From LMUY01 sp964235495 (lineage in GTDB: Bacteria > Pseudomonadota > Alphaproteobacteria > Acetobacterales > Acetobacteraceae), in the NCBI GenBank assembly GCA_964235495.1, contig CAXSAX010000046.1, forward strand, positions 1 through 24,139: a stretch of DNA of 24,139 bases. The letters run 5' to 3'. The translations under genes and the position numbers were made by a program. Below, in pieces: positions 1-7,768 of this stretch. The notes under the pieces were generated by a model. It saw nothing but the letters and a program-made list of their open reading frames with translations, searched no databases and was not told the origin of the DNA. The first letter of the stretch is position 1. Each line of letters opens with the position of its first letter.

Positions 1-53
1 CACGCTCGCTGCTACCGTCATCTTCTGACTGAAGAAATGAGTCCTGACCCTAG
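1..53. mobile_element. probable end of an insertion sequence at the left window edge
   Basis: Positions 41-53 (GTCCTGACCCTAG) are the exact reverse complement of 24086-24098 at the other window end; with one mismatch the match runs over 37-53. The sequence lies exactly where a permease reading frame is cut off. The simplest reading is that an IS extends leftward out of the window and ends near 53. No transposase sequence is visible in these 53 bases, so the family is unknown. Confidence 0.4.
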
Positions 54-55
54 AA

Positions 56-142
56 TCATGGCTCGGCCCGCTCGCGCCAAGAAACGGGAGCGGCCGGGAT
101 ATGGTTGGCAAGGCTTGCGTGCCCGGCGACGCGCGCGTCCAT
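56..142 (-). pseudogene. 5' stub of an ABC sugar permease gene, truncated
   Basis: The ATG at 142 lies 11 bases after the stop of the solute-binding protein gene, where a membrane permease is expected in this type of ABC operon. The 28-residue frame ends in SWRERAEP and a TGA created at the junction with the sequence at 37-53. A basic, arginine-rich stretch ending in a Pro is usual just before the first membrane helix of MalF/UgpA-type permeases, so the family guess rests on context plus this short match. All membrane helices are missing. If the rest of the gene is not beyond the element, the transporter has no channel. Confidence 0.45.
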
Positions 143-153
143 TTGCTGCGCTG

Positions 154-1503
154 TTACTTGTACTTGGCCATGAAGAATTGCGGGTCGTTCACGCCGCCCC
201 AGCAATGCGACTGCTGCATGTAGCCGGAAAGCTCTTTGGCCATGCCGTCGAGCCCGGCCTTGACCGCGACCTGGCTCAACTCGATGCGCGAGCCCCAGTC
301 GGAGGCGATGTCCGAGAAGCGCGGGTAGCACTGCACCTGCGGACGCCAATCCGGCACGCTCGCGGTCTTCCAGGTGGCCACCATGGGCTGCAGCACGGGG
401 AACTTCGCCTGCACCGCCGGGTCCTCGTCCACGCTGGCGCGGGCGATCACCGCACCGTTCTCGATCAGCGGGCGCCCCATCTCCTTGGAGGTGAGCCACT
501 GGATGAACAGCCAGCCCGCTTCCTGCTGCTTAGGCGAAACCTGGGCGCTGATCTCGTAGCCGAAGCCGCCGAACGCGGCGTAGTCGCCGTCCGGGCCCTT
601 GGGTTCGGGAGCCACGCCGAGGTCGGCGGCGATCGGCGACTGGATCAACGTCGAGTAGAACGCCGACCATTCCGTGATCATCGCCACTCGGCCCTGCGCC
701 AGCTCTTGCACCACCTGCGAATGGTCGTCGGACACGATGCCTGGCGGCATGATGGGCAACAAGGACTGGCGGAACGCCATGCCGTTCTGCGCGCCCTGCT
801 CGTTGACAAGGATTTTCTTGGTGGACGGATCGAGGAAGCGCCCGCCCCAAGGCCACAGGAAACGGGCGAAGGCGTCGGCCGTCTACGTCTCGCCGCGCGC
901 CGATTGCAGGGCGTAGCCGAACACGCCCTTGCTCTTGTCAGTCAGCTTGGGGCCATAGACTTTCGCCAGCTCATCCCAGGTTGCGGGGGGTCCGTCGAAG
1001 CCGGCGGCTTTCAGCATGGCCTTGTTGTAGTACAGCAGCCCCGCGTAGTTGTCGAAGGGCATGGCGAACAGGTGGTCGGCCCAGGTGAAGCTCGCGAGCC
1101 AGATCGGGTAGAAGTCGTGCTGGTCGAGCGCCGGGTCGGCGATCTTGTCGTTCTTCATGAATGTGTCGAGCGGCGCCACCCACTTGGACCCGGCAAACGT
1201 CGCAGCCCATACGCCGTCGGACAGGATGACGTCGAACTGCTTGCTGTTGGAGACGAAGTTGAGGGTGATCTCCTTGAGCGTGTTCTCGTACGGGAACACC
1301 GTCCAGTTGACCTTGATGCCGGTCGCCTGCTCGAACTCGGGGGTCAGCTTCTTGGCGGCGGCGTAGCTCGGACGGTCAAGGCCCACCACCATGATGGTCT
1401 GGCCTTTGTAAGGTGCTGCGGCGCTTGGCAAATCCCAAGCATGGGCGCTGCCTGCCATAGTCACCATCACACATGCCGCAAGCGATATCCCTCGTACCTT
1501 CAT
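154..1503 (-). pseudogene. ABC transporter solute-binding protein (UgpB/MalE type), interrupted by an amber codon
   Basis: This would be the periplasmic receptor of a carbohydrate or polyol ABC importer. The ATG at 1503 is preceded by an AGGAAGGAA ribosome site and followed by a Sec signal peptide (MKVRGISLAACVMV, then GSAHA and a cleavage site). The mature part shows the family pattern: a lobe with EFEQATGIKVNW near the N-terminus, FAMPFDNYAGLLYYNK, and ATWDELAK. At 883-885 a TAG interrupts the frame after SARGET. The same frame continues with TADAFARFLWPWGG to a normal end at 154, about 449 codons in total, the usual family length. A single C-to-T change from CAG would explain the stop. Without readthrough only about 206 residues (roughly half) are made. 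It lies upstream of the permease stub and divergent from the ATPase gene. Confidence 0.85.
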
Positions 1504-1559
1504 AACTGTTCCTTCCTGCTTCTGCGCCGCTTGCTTGGCAGCACGTTCTTGTGGTTGAC

Positions 1560-1571
1560 TTGACTTTAGTC
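1560..1571. promoter_or_regulatory. candidate operator (TTGACTTTAGTC)
   Basis: It lies in the divergent region between the solute-binding protein and ATPase genes. GACT and AGTC form inverted arms around TT. It matches 9 of 12 bases of the site at 5478-5489 in front of the AraM-like gene. It overlaps the -10 region of the minus-strand promoter candidate, as a repressor site could. Binding by the SorC regulator is only an inference. Confidence 0.3.
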
Positions 1572-1592
1572 TGTCAGAAAAACGCTCGTCAA
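1563..1592 (-). promoter_or_regulatory. candidate sigma-70 promoter for the solute-binding protein gene
   Basis: Read on the minus strand, TTGACG (1592-1587) is followed after 18 bases by TAAAGT (1568-1563), 60 bases upstream of the ATG at 1503. The -35 matches 5 of 6 and the -10 matches 4 of 6 consensus bases. This is a weak, pattern-based call. Confidence 0.35.
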
Positions 1593-1622
1593 TTGCAAAT
1601 CTCTTGAAGCTGAGGATCAACC

Positions 1623-2732
1623 ATGGCCGGCATTCATATCAACAACGTCGTGAAATCCTACGGCGAGGTTCCGGTGCTGCGCGGGGTCAGCGTGACGGTT
1701 GCAGACGGTGAGTTCGTGGTGCTCGTCGGTCCCTCGGGCTGCGGCAAGACCACCTTGCTGCGCACCATCGCCGGCTTCGAGCGGCCCGGCAGCGGCCAGG
1801 TGCTGATCGACGAGGACGATGTCACCCGCTGGCACCCGGCGCGGCGCGGCGTCGCCATGGTGTTCCAGTCCTACGCGCTGTACCCGCACATGACTGTGCG
1901 CGAGAACATCGCCTTCGGCCTTAAGATCGCCCGGATGCCCGCAGCCCAGATCGAGGAGCGGGTGCAGGAAGCCACCGCCGTGCTGCAAATCGGCCACCTG
2001 CTGGCCCGACGCCCGCGCGAGCTCTCCGGCGGGCAGCGCCAGCGCGTCGCCATCGGCCGCGCCATCGTGCGCCACCCCCGGGTGTTCCTGTTCGACGAGC
2101 CGCTCAGCAACCTCGATGCCGAATTGCGCGTGCAGATGCGCGTCGAGCTCGTCAAGCTGCACGAACGGCTGGGCGCCACCATGATCTACGTGACGCATGA
2201 CCAGGTAGAAGCGATGACGATGGCCGACCGCATCGTCGTGCTGAACAAGGGCATCGTCGAGCAGGCCGGCACGCCGCTGGAGCTGTACGATCGGCCGCGC
2301 AACCGGTTCGTGGCGGGTTTCCTCGGCTCGCCGCGGATGAACTTTCTGGACGTGACGCTGGCGGCGACGGCGGCCGGCGATGTCCTGGTCAACTTGCCCG
2401 GCGGCGGCACGTTGCGCGTGCCGGCGGAGGCGGCCGACCTCGCTCCCGGTGCGCCGCTGGTGCTCGGCGTGCGGCCCGAATGCATCTCGGTGGGCGGCCC
2501 AGGGGACGCGCACCTGCCTGCCCTTGCCGAGGTGGTCGAGCACCTGGGCAGCGACGTCGTGGCGCACCTGCGCCTGGATGCCGGGCCGAGCTTGCAGGTC
2601 GAGCTGGACGGGCGCGACCCGGTGCGCCGCGGGGCCGCCGTGCAGGCCGGGTTGCGGGGCGACGCCTGCTACCTGTTCGACGCGAAAGGCGCCTGCCTGC
2701 AGGCCCTGCCCTCCCGGCCGGTGGCCGCCTGA
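1623..2732 (+). CDS. carbohydrate ABC transporter ATPase (UgpC/MalK family)
   Basis: This is the cytoplasmic motor subunit of an importer for sugars, polyols or glycerol phosphates. All nucleotide-binding motifs are present: Walker A GPSGCGKTT at 36-44, Q-loop Gln82, signature LSGGQ at 134-138, Walker B VFLFDEP at 154-160, and switch His192. After about residue 235 there is a C-terminal TOBE/MalK-type regulatory domain (GSPRMNFLDV, then LGVRPE). The length of 369 residues is normal for MalK/UgpC. The ATG at 1623 has a GAGGA stretch about 9 bases upstream. The gene is intact, but its likely partners (solute-binding protein and permease, minus strand) are broken, so it may be orphaned or serve another transporter. 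The substrate cannot be read from the ATPase. Confidence 0.92.
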   Translation: MAGIHINNVVKSYGEVPVLRGVSVTVADGEFVVLVGPSGCGKTTLLRTIAGFERPGSGQVLIDEDDVTRWHPARRGVAMVFQSYALYPHMTVRENIAFGLKIARMPAAQIEERVQEATAVLQIGHLLARRPRELSGGQRQRVAIGRAIVRHPRVFLFDEPLSNLDAELRVQMRVELVKLHERLGATMIYVTHDQVEAMTMADRIVVLNKGIVEQAGTPLELYDRPRNRFVAGFLGSPRMNFLDVTLAATAAGDVLVNLPGGGTLRVPAEAADLAPGAPLVLGVRPECISVGGPGDAHLPALAEVVEHLGSDVVAHLRLDAGPSLQVELDGRDPVRRGAAVQAGLRGDACYLFDAKGACLQALPSRPVAA

Positions 2733-2906
2733 GGGCGCAGTGGGGCGCCTTGTCCTGAGCGGCGTCCTGTTCAGGCGCATGGCATGGTCGTATCCTCCAA
2801 CCGCCAGCCTGACATATGCCAATTTCCACTGTCAATTGACTCACAGGTCAGCGAGGCTCGGGGCTTTGCCCGAACCCGGTCAGAGGACGCCGTCTCCTTG
2901 CGGGCC

Positions 2907-4397
2907 TCATGCAGCCTGCAAAGGAAGCGTGGCGGTGTAGAGCGCGGCTTGCCGCACCGATAGCCGCTCCCAGGTCGCAGCCGCAGCCGTCGCCGCCTCC
3001 GGCAGCAACCGGCCGGACACCTGGGTCATGGCGGCGGCGGCCTTGCTCATGGAGGCATGCCAGCCCGCCCCCGTGGCGGCGATGATGGCGGCGCCGAGGC
3101 AGGATGCCTCGTTGGACAGGCTGCGGCAGGTCGGCACGCCGACGGAGTCCGCGATCATCTGCAGCCACAGTCCGCTCTCCGCGCCGCCGCCGATCGCCAG
3201 AATCTCGTCCGTCGCGAGCCCAGCGTCGCGCATGGCGTGGATGGCGCGGGCGGCCTCCAGCGTCAGCGCCTCCAGGGCGGCGCGGTAGAGGTGCGCCGCC
3301 GTGTGGTGTGGGCCGAGCCCGGTCACCGTGGCCCGCGCGTCGGGGTTCCAGTGCGGGTCCATGCAGCCCGTCAGATAGGGGCACACGAGCAGCCCTTCCG
3401 CGCCGATCGGGATGGCGGCGGCGGCGGCTTCCAGCCGCTTGAAGACGCCGGGGTCTTGCCGCCCGCCGGCGAAGGTATCGACGACGTAGTTCAGGAAGAA
3501 CCCGCCGGCGCGCTGGGCGTGCTCGAGGAAGTAGCCTCCGGTCGGCGAGAGGATCGTGCGCCATTGCGAGCTGAGCACGGGGCTGGGCGACCACGCCCCG
3601 GCCACGATCGCCGTGCCGAGGTTCAAGTATACGGTGCCGGGCCGCATGGCGTTGACGCCCAGGCCCGCGCACTGCCCGTCGCCGCCGCCGGCGAACACGG
3701 GGGTGCCCGCCCGCAGCCCGGTCTGCGCGGCGGCGGCGGCGGTGACGCGGCCGATCAGGGCGCCGGGCGGCACGGCGGGGGGCAGCTTGCCGAGGGGGAT
3801 GCGCAGGTGATCGAGCAGCGGCAGCGACCACCGCTTCTGCTGGATGTCGAACAGGCCGAAGGCGTCGGCGCTGGTGAAGCTGGCGGTCGCCGTGCCGGTC
3901 AGCCGCAGGGCCAGGAAGCCGTGCACGTCCACGATGGCGCGGGCGCGCTCCAGCAGCCCGGGCTGGCGCCGGGCCAGCCAGTGCAGTCGGTAGATGACGG
4001 GGATCACGTCCACGGGGCGGCCGGAGATGGCGTGCAGCCGCTCGGCGCCGAAGCTGTCCGCCAGCTCGCGGTAGGTGCTGGCCACCCGGTTGTCGAGCCA
4101 GGTGATCGCCGGGCCGAGCGGATGTCCGTCGTCGTCGAGCAGCGCCACCGTTTCGCGCTGGTTGGAGATGGCGATGCCCTCGACGGCCGCCGGGTCCACT
4201 GCCGTGGTGAGGGTGCGCAACGCCGTGCAGGTTGCGTCCCACCACTCGTTGGCGTCCTGCTCGGCGTAGCCCGGCTGCGGCTGGCGCAGCGCCAGGGGGG
4301 CGCGGCCCTCGGCGGCGGGCTGCCCCTCCCGGGTCCAGGCGATCGCCTTGACCGACTGGGTCGAGGCGTCGATGCCGATGACGGTGCCTCCTCCCAA
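2907..4397 (-). CDS. FGGY-family carbohydrate kinase (xylulokinase-like)
   Basis: It should phosphorylate a sugar or polyol with ATP in the cytoplasm. N-terminal domain: the phosphate-binding loop IGIDASTQSVKA with Asp10, then ISNQRE near 77-82 and TWLDNR at 99-104, typical of substrate-contacting positions in FGGY kinases. C-terminal domain: GGGDGQCAGLG with the likely catalytic base Asp240, LNLGTA, and the adenosine-binding AIGGGAES. Length is 496 residues, as usual. The only start that keeps the phosphate loop is TTG at 4397, with a strong GGGGAGGG site 5-6 bases upstream. It follows the SorC-type regulator gene by 25 bases and is probably cotranscribed with it. The group resembles XylB, but FGGY substrates vary widely, so the substrate is open; a C3-C5 polyol is likely from the neighbours. 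Confidence 0.9.
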   Translation of the reverse strand: MGGGTVIGIDASTQSVKAIAWTREGQPAAEGRAPLALRQPQPGYAEQDANEWWDATCTALRTLTTAVDPAAVEGIAISNQRETVALLDDDGHPLGPAITWLDNRVASTYRELADSFGAERLHAISGRPVDVIPVIYRLHWLARRQPGLLERARAIVDVHGFLALRLTGTATASFTSADAFGLFDIQQKRWSLPLLDHLRIPLGKLPPAVPPGALIGRVTAAAAAQTGLRAGTPVFAGGGDGQCAGLGVNAMRPGTVYLNLGTAIVAGAWSPSPVLSSQWRTILSPTGGYFLEHAQRAGGFFLNYVVDTFAGGRQDPGVFKRLEAAAAAIPIGAEGLLVCPYLTGCMDPHWNPDARATVTGLGPHHTAAHLYRAALEALTLEAARAIHAMRDAGLATDEILAIGGGAESGLWLQMIADSVGVPTCRSLSNEASCLGAAIIAATGAGWHASMSKAAAAMTQVSGRLLPEAATAAAATWERLSVRQAALYTATLPLQAA

Positions 4398-4422
4398 CGC
4401 TGCCCTCCCCTGTCGCGCCTTG

Positions 4423-5424
4423 CTAGCCGACCAGCCTGGTGGCCGTGTCCACGTCCGTCACGAAGTGGGTGGCGTAGCCGCCCGCCAGTGCCGCGCGGAT
4501 GGCGTCCCGCTTGGCCGCACCGCCGGCGACGCAGATTCGCACCGGCGCGGCCCTCAGCTCGTCGAGCGTCAGCCCGATCATGCGGCGGTCCAGTTCGCCC
4601 GCCACCGGTTGGCCATCGGCGTCGATGAACCGGCCGATGATGGCGGCCACGCCGCCGGCCGCCGCGTAGCGCGCGACGGTCTCGGCGGAGGCGAAGCCGG
4701 ATTTGCGGATGGTGCTGGCGCTTCCGAGGTCGCCCACGCCGAACAGCAGGCGGGTGGCGGAGCGGATCAGCTCGAACTGGTGGACCAGCATAGGCTCCGC
4801 CATGAGCCGGTCACGCAGGTCGGCGCTGGACAGCAGGGCGGGCGCCAGCAGGTTCACGCAGCGCCCGCCCAGCCGGCCCGACAGCAGGGAGGTGCACAGC
4901 TCGGGCGAGAAATCCTCCGACCCGGTCGAGCTGCCGGCGACCTGGACCACCGTCAACCGCGACACCGGCTCGGGCGGCACGATCGCTCGTGCCGCCGCCA
5001 GCACAGTGCGCCCCCAGGCGACCCCGATCACGTCGCCGGGGCGCAGCTGGTCGCCGAGCAGGGAGGCGGCGGCCTCGCCCAGGCGGTCCACCAGGCTGGC
5101 GGCGCTGCGGCTCGGGATCACCATCGCCTCCGCGAGGCCGAACCGGCGGGCTAGGGCGCGGGCCAGGCTGGTGCGGGCCACAAGATCGGTGCGCAGCCGG
5201 ATGGTGACCACGCCGCGCTCGCGCGCCTGCTGCAGCAGAGTGACAATGGTCGCGCGGGACACGTTCATCACCTTGGCCACGTCGTTCTGGTTGAGCTGGT
5301 CGGCGTAGTAGAGCCAGGCTGCCCATACCACGTCGTCGTCGAAGGCGGCCGGGGTGCGCGTCGGCGCGTCGGCCGGGCGCGTAGGAAAGCCGACGACTCC
5401 GGCGGGGCAGGCAACTTTCGACAT
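4423..5424 (-). CDS. SorC/DeoR-type sugar-binding transcriptional regulator
   Basis: This is a DNA-binding regulator that senses a phosphorylated sugar. A helix-turn-helix near the N-terminus reads YYADQLNQNDVAKVMNVSRA, typical of SorC proteins. The rest is the phosphosugar-binding domain, with GDVIGVAWGRTV, VQVAGSS, LLFGVGDLG and a C-terminal VAGGAAKRDAIRAAL with the conserved Gly-Gly. From the ATG at 5424 it has 333 residues, close to family length. An ATG at 5439 and a TTG at 5460 are in the same frame, and none of the three has a clear ribosome site. The gene heads an operon with the FGGY kinase and is divergent from the AraM-like gene, so it most likely controls both units in response to a pathway intermediate. 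Confidence 0.88.
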   Translation of the reverse strand: MSKVACPAGVVGFPTRPADAPTRTPAAFDDDVVWAAWLYYADQLNQNDVAKVMNVSRATIVTLLQQARERGVVTIRLRTDLVARTSLARALARRFGLAEAMVIPSRSAASLVDRLGEAAASLLGDQLRPGDVIGVAWGRTVLAAARAIVPPEPVSRLTVVQVAGSSTGSEDFSPELCTSLLSGRLGGRCVNLLAPALLSSADLRDRLMAEPMLVHQFELIRSATRLLFGVGDLGSASTIRKSGFASAETVARYAAAGGVAAIIGRFIDADGQPVAGELDRRMIGLTLDELRAAPVRICVAGGAAKRDAIRAALAGGYATHFVTDVDTATRLVG

Positions 5425-5477
5425 GGCGCGAATGAGCATTCGCCGTTTCGCCGCTGTCAAGCATGCAGCCCGGCTGA

Positions 5478-5489
5478 TTGACGAAAGTC
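5478..5489. promoter_or_regulatory. candidate operator (TTGACGAAAGTC) in the regulator/dehydrogenase divergent region
   Basis: GAC and GTC are inverted around GAAA. Nine of 12 bases match the site at 1560-1571, the other divergent promoter region of the locus. TTGACG could also act as a -35 for the plus-strand gene; a -10 is unclear (TATCGT at 5503 with 19-base spacing). This is suggestive only. Confidence 0.3.
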
Positions 5490-5536
5490 ACGGGGTGCTG
5501 TCTATCGTTGGGAATAAACAAACGGGTGCGACGGGC

Positions 5537-6874
5537 ATGCAGGGCGAGGCCGAGACACCAGAGTGTGGCTGGACCGCCCTGATCGACGACATCCTGGCGG
5601 GGCGCTGGACCGACCCGGAAACCGGCCGCGTGGCGGAGGTTCCTTACGACAGGATCGTTATTGCCGAGTCGCTGGCAGGGCGGGAGGCCGACCTGGTCGC
5701 CGGCCTCAAGCTGGGACCCCGGCTGGCCGTCGTGGCCGACCGTGCCACCCATGCGGCCATGGGCGCGCGCGTCGCCGCCGCCCTGGAGCCGCTCGGCCCC
5801 GTCGATACGGTGATCCTGGAGCACCCCCACGCCGACATGGCCGCCGTGCGCAGCCTGGCCGAGCAGCTGAAGGATGCCGACGGCGTGGTGGCGGTGGGAT
5901 CGGGCACGATTAACGACCTGTGCAAGTACGTGACCGGGCTGGACGGCCGCCGCTACTGCGTGTTCGGCACGGCGGCGTCGATGAACGGCTACACTTCCAC
6001 TACCGCCTCGATCACGCTCGACAGCGGCCTCAAGGTGTCGCTGCCGTCCCACGCGCCGTCCGGCTGCTTCGTGGACCTGGCGGTGTCCGCCGCGGCGCCG
6101 GCCTACCTCGCGGCGGCGGGATTCGGGGACTGCCTGGTCCGCTCGGTGGCGCAGGTTGATTGGTGGATGAGCCACCGGGTGCTCGGCACCCCTTACTTCG
6201 AAATTCCCTACACCTTGCAGAAGGCTGACGAGGTCCTTCTTAACCGCCGCGCGGCGGGCCTGCCGCGCGGCGACGTGTCGGCGCACGGCTACCTGCACCG
6301 CGTGCTGACCCTGTGCGGCCTCGGCATCTCATTCACCGGCATGTCGAACCACGGCTCGATGGGCGAGCATCAAATTTCTCACTACATCGACTGCTTCGCC
6401 GGCGCCCGCCATCCCGGCACGCTGCACGGGCAGCAGGTGGGCGTGGCGTCGCTGACCATGGCGCGGCTGCAGCAACAGATGCTGGCCGACCCGCGCCCGC
6501 CTGTCATCCTGCCGACCCGGGTCGATCCCGACGGCATGGCGCGGCGCATGGGGCCGGACGTCGCGGCCCAGTGCCTGGCCGAGTTCCGCGCCAAGGCGTT
6601 CGACGAGGCGGGGGCCGACCAGTTCAACGCCCGCCTGGCCGCGCTGTGGCCGGCGCTGCGCCGGGAGTTGTCCCGGTTCATCATTCCCGTAGACGAGATG
6701 CAGCGCCTGCTGGCGGCGGCGGGCGGCCCGCTGACGGCGGCGGACCTCGGCCTCGACGCCGGGTTCTACCGGGAAGCTGTGGTGCACTGCCGCGAGATGC
6801 GCAACCGCTTCTCGTTCCTCGACATCGCCGCCGACGCCCGGACGCTCGACTCCTTCGCGGCCGAGGAGGGCTGA
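5537..6874 (+). CDS. AraM-like sn-glycerol-1-phosphate-type dehydrogenase
   Basis: It belongs to the metal-dependent dehydrogenase superfamily of glycerol-1-phosphate dehydrogenase and dehydroquinate synthase, and would interconvert a polyol phosphate and a ketose phosphate with NAD(P). The dinucleotide/phosphate motif GSGTINDLCKY is at 121-131, followed by FGTAASMNGYTSTTASI. Candidate metal ligands in the expected order are Asp198 (FGDCL), His278 (MGEHQISH) and His297 (LHGQQVG). The protein has 445 residues, somewhat longer than Bacillus AraM. The ATG at 5537 is chosen because homology starts soon after it; upstream in-frame codons run into the divergent regulator gene. It is followed after 3 bases by the HAD phosphatase gene. 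Activity on glycerol 1-phosphate itself is not proven; bacterial AraM relatives often sit in sugar clusters. Confidence 0.88.
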   Translation: MQGEAETPECGWTALIDDILAGRWTDPETGRVAEVPYDRIVIAESLAGREADLVAGLKLGPRLAVVADRATHAAMGARVAAALEPLGPVDTVILEHPHADMAAVRSLAEQLKDADGVVAVGSGTINDLCKYVTGLDGRRYCVFGTAASMNGYTSTTASITLDSGLKVSLPSHAPSGCFVDLAVSAAAPAYLAAAGFGDCLVRSVAQVDWWMSHRVLGTPYFEIPYTLQKADEVLLNRRAAGLPRGDVSAHGYLHRVLTLCGLGISFTGMSNHGSMGEHQISHYIDCFAGARHPGTLHGQQVGVASLTMARLQQQMLADPRPPVILPTRVDPDGMARRMGPDVAAQCLAEFRAKAFDEAGADQFNARLAALWPALRRELSRFIIPVDEMQRLLAAAGGPLTAADLGLDAGFYREAVVHCREMRNRFSFLDIAADARTLDSFAAEEG

Positions 6875-6877
6875 GCG

Positions 6878-7711
6878 ATGCGGCCCCTGTCCGACATGCC
6901 CGCCGCGGCGGCCGCGTCCGTCCGCGCCGTGTTCGCCGACATCGACGACACCATTACCCATGAGGGCCGGTTGCCGGCGCGCGCCTACCAGGCGCTTGAG
7001 GACCTGCACGCAGCCGGCCTGTCGGTGGTGCCCGTCACCGGCCGGCCGGCCGGCTGGTGCGACATGATCGCGCGGTTCTGGCCGGTGAACGGCGTGGTAG
7101 GTGAGAACGGCGCGTTCTACTTCGCCTACGACCACGGCGCCCGGCGCATGCGCCGGGTGTTCGCCGCCCCGGGCCCCGAGCGCCGCGCCAATCGCGAGCG
7201 CCTGGACCGGGTGCGCGACCGGGTGCTGGCCGAGGTGCCCGGCGCCGCCGTGGCCGGCGACCAGATGTATCGCGAGGCCGACCTGGCGATCGATTTCCGC
7301 GAGGACGTGCCGCCGCTCCCCAAGGACGCAGTTGCGCGCATCTGCGCCATCTTCGCGCAGGAGGGGGCCACGGCCAAGGTGTCGTCCATCCACGTCAATG
7401 GCTGGTTCGGGCAGTACGACAAGCTCACCATGGCGCGCCGCTTCACCGAAGAGGTTCTCGGGTTCGATCTCGACTTGGACAAGCGCCGCGTCCTCTATGT
7501 CGGCGACAGCCCCAACGATGCTCCCATGTTCGGCTTTTTCCCGCTCGCCTGCGGGGTCGCCAACGTGCTGCGCTTCCGCAGCGAGATGGAAGCCGAACCG
7601 GCCTACGTGGCGGCTTCGGAAGGCGGCCCGGGTTTCGTGGAGGTGGCCGAGCACATCCTGGCGGCACGACGAGCCAGCCAGCCGGCGGAGCCGGGCGGGA
7701 TCGCAGGCTGA
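6878..7711 (+). CDS. HAD-superfamily phosphatase (subfamily IIB, Cof-like)
   Basis: This is a cytoplasmic sugar-phosphate phosphatase candidate. The four HAD motifs are visible: FADIDDT with nucleophile Asp21 and Asp23, PVTGR with Thr54, Lys182 in QYDKLTM, and GDSPNDAPMF with Asp210 and Asp214. The region between motifs II and III carries the type IIB cap, with SSIHVNGWFG near its end. The ATG at 6878 comes 3 bases after the dehydrogenase stop, and GAGGAGG in the end of that gene is a good ribosome site, so the two are translated together. It may dephosphorylate the pathway product or clear a toxic phosphate ester. The length of 277 residues is normal. Confidence 0.87.
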   Translation: MRPLSDMPAAAAASVRAVFADIDDTITHEGRLPARAYQALEDLHAAGLSVVPVTGRPAGWCDMIARFWPVNGVVGENGAFYFAYDHGARRMRRVFAAPGPERRANRERLDRVRDRVLAEVPGAAVAGDQMYREADLAIDFREDVPPLPKDAVARICAIFAQEGATAKVSSIHVNGWFGQYDKLTMARRFTEEVLGFDLDLDKRRVLYVGDSPNDAPMFGFFPLACGVANVLRFRSEMEAEPAYVAASEGGPGFVEVAEHILAARRASQPAEPGGIAG

Positions 7712-7727
7712 GCGCCGCTCGGGACCC

Positions 7728-7763
7728 GGGCCGGCAACGGCTCCGGCTGGGCGCCGCCGGCCC
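7728..7763. terminator. GC-rich hairpin between convergent genes
   Basis: GGGCCGGC (7728-7735) and GCCGGCCC (7756-7763) are perfect inverted arms with a 20-base loop. They lie in the 57 bases between the stops of the phosphatase and MFS genes. No T-run follows, so a role in termination is uncertain. Confidence 0.25.
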
Positions 7764-7768
7764 ATGGC

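Noticed and set aside
37..1563. Long plus-strand open frame opposite the solute-binding protein
   Set aside because: Low-complexity Arg/Gly/His-rich translation without domains. It is the antisense shadow of a GC-rich gene. The same applies to 3057-4628, 4811-6298, 6329-7765, 7443-8729 and 2848-4245.
5354..5536. Extended N-terminus of the AraM-like protein (61 more residues)
   Set aside because: The added segment has no family similarity, overlaps the divergent regulator start and would leave no promoter region; the ATG at 5537 fits better.
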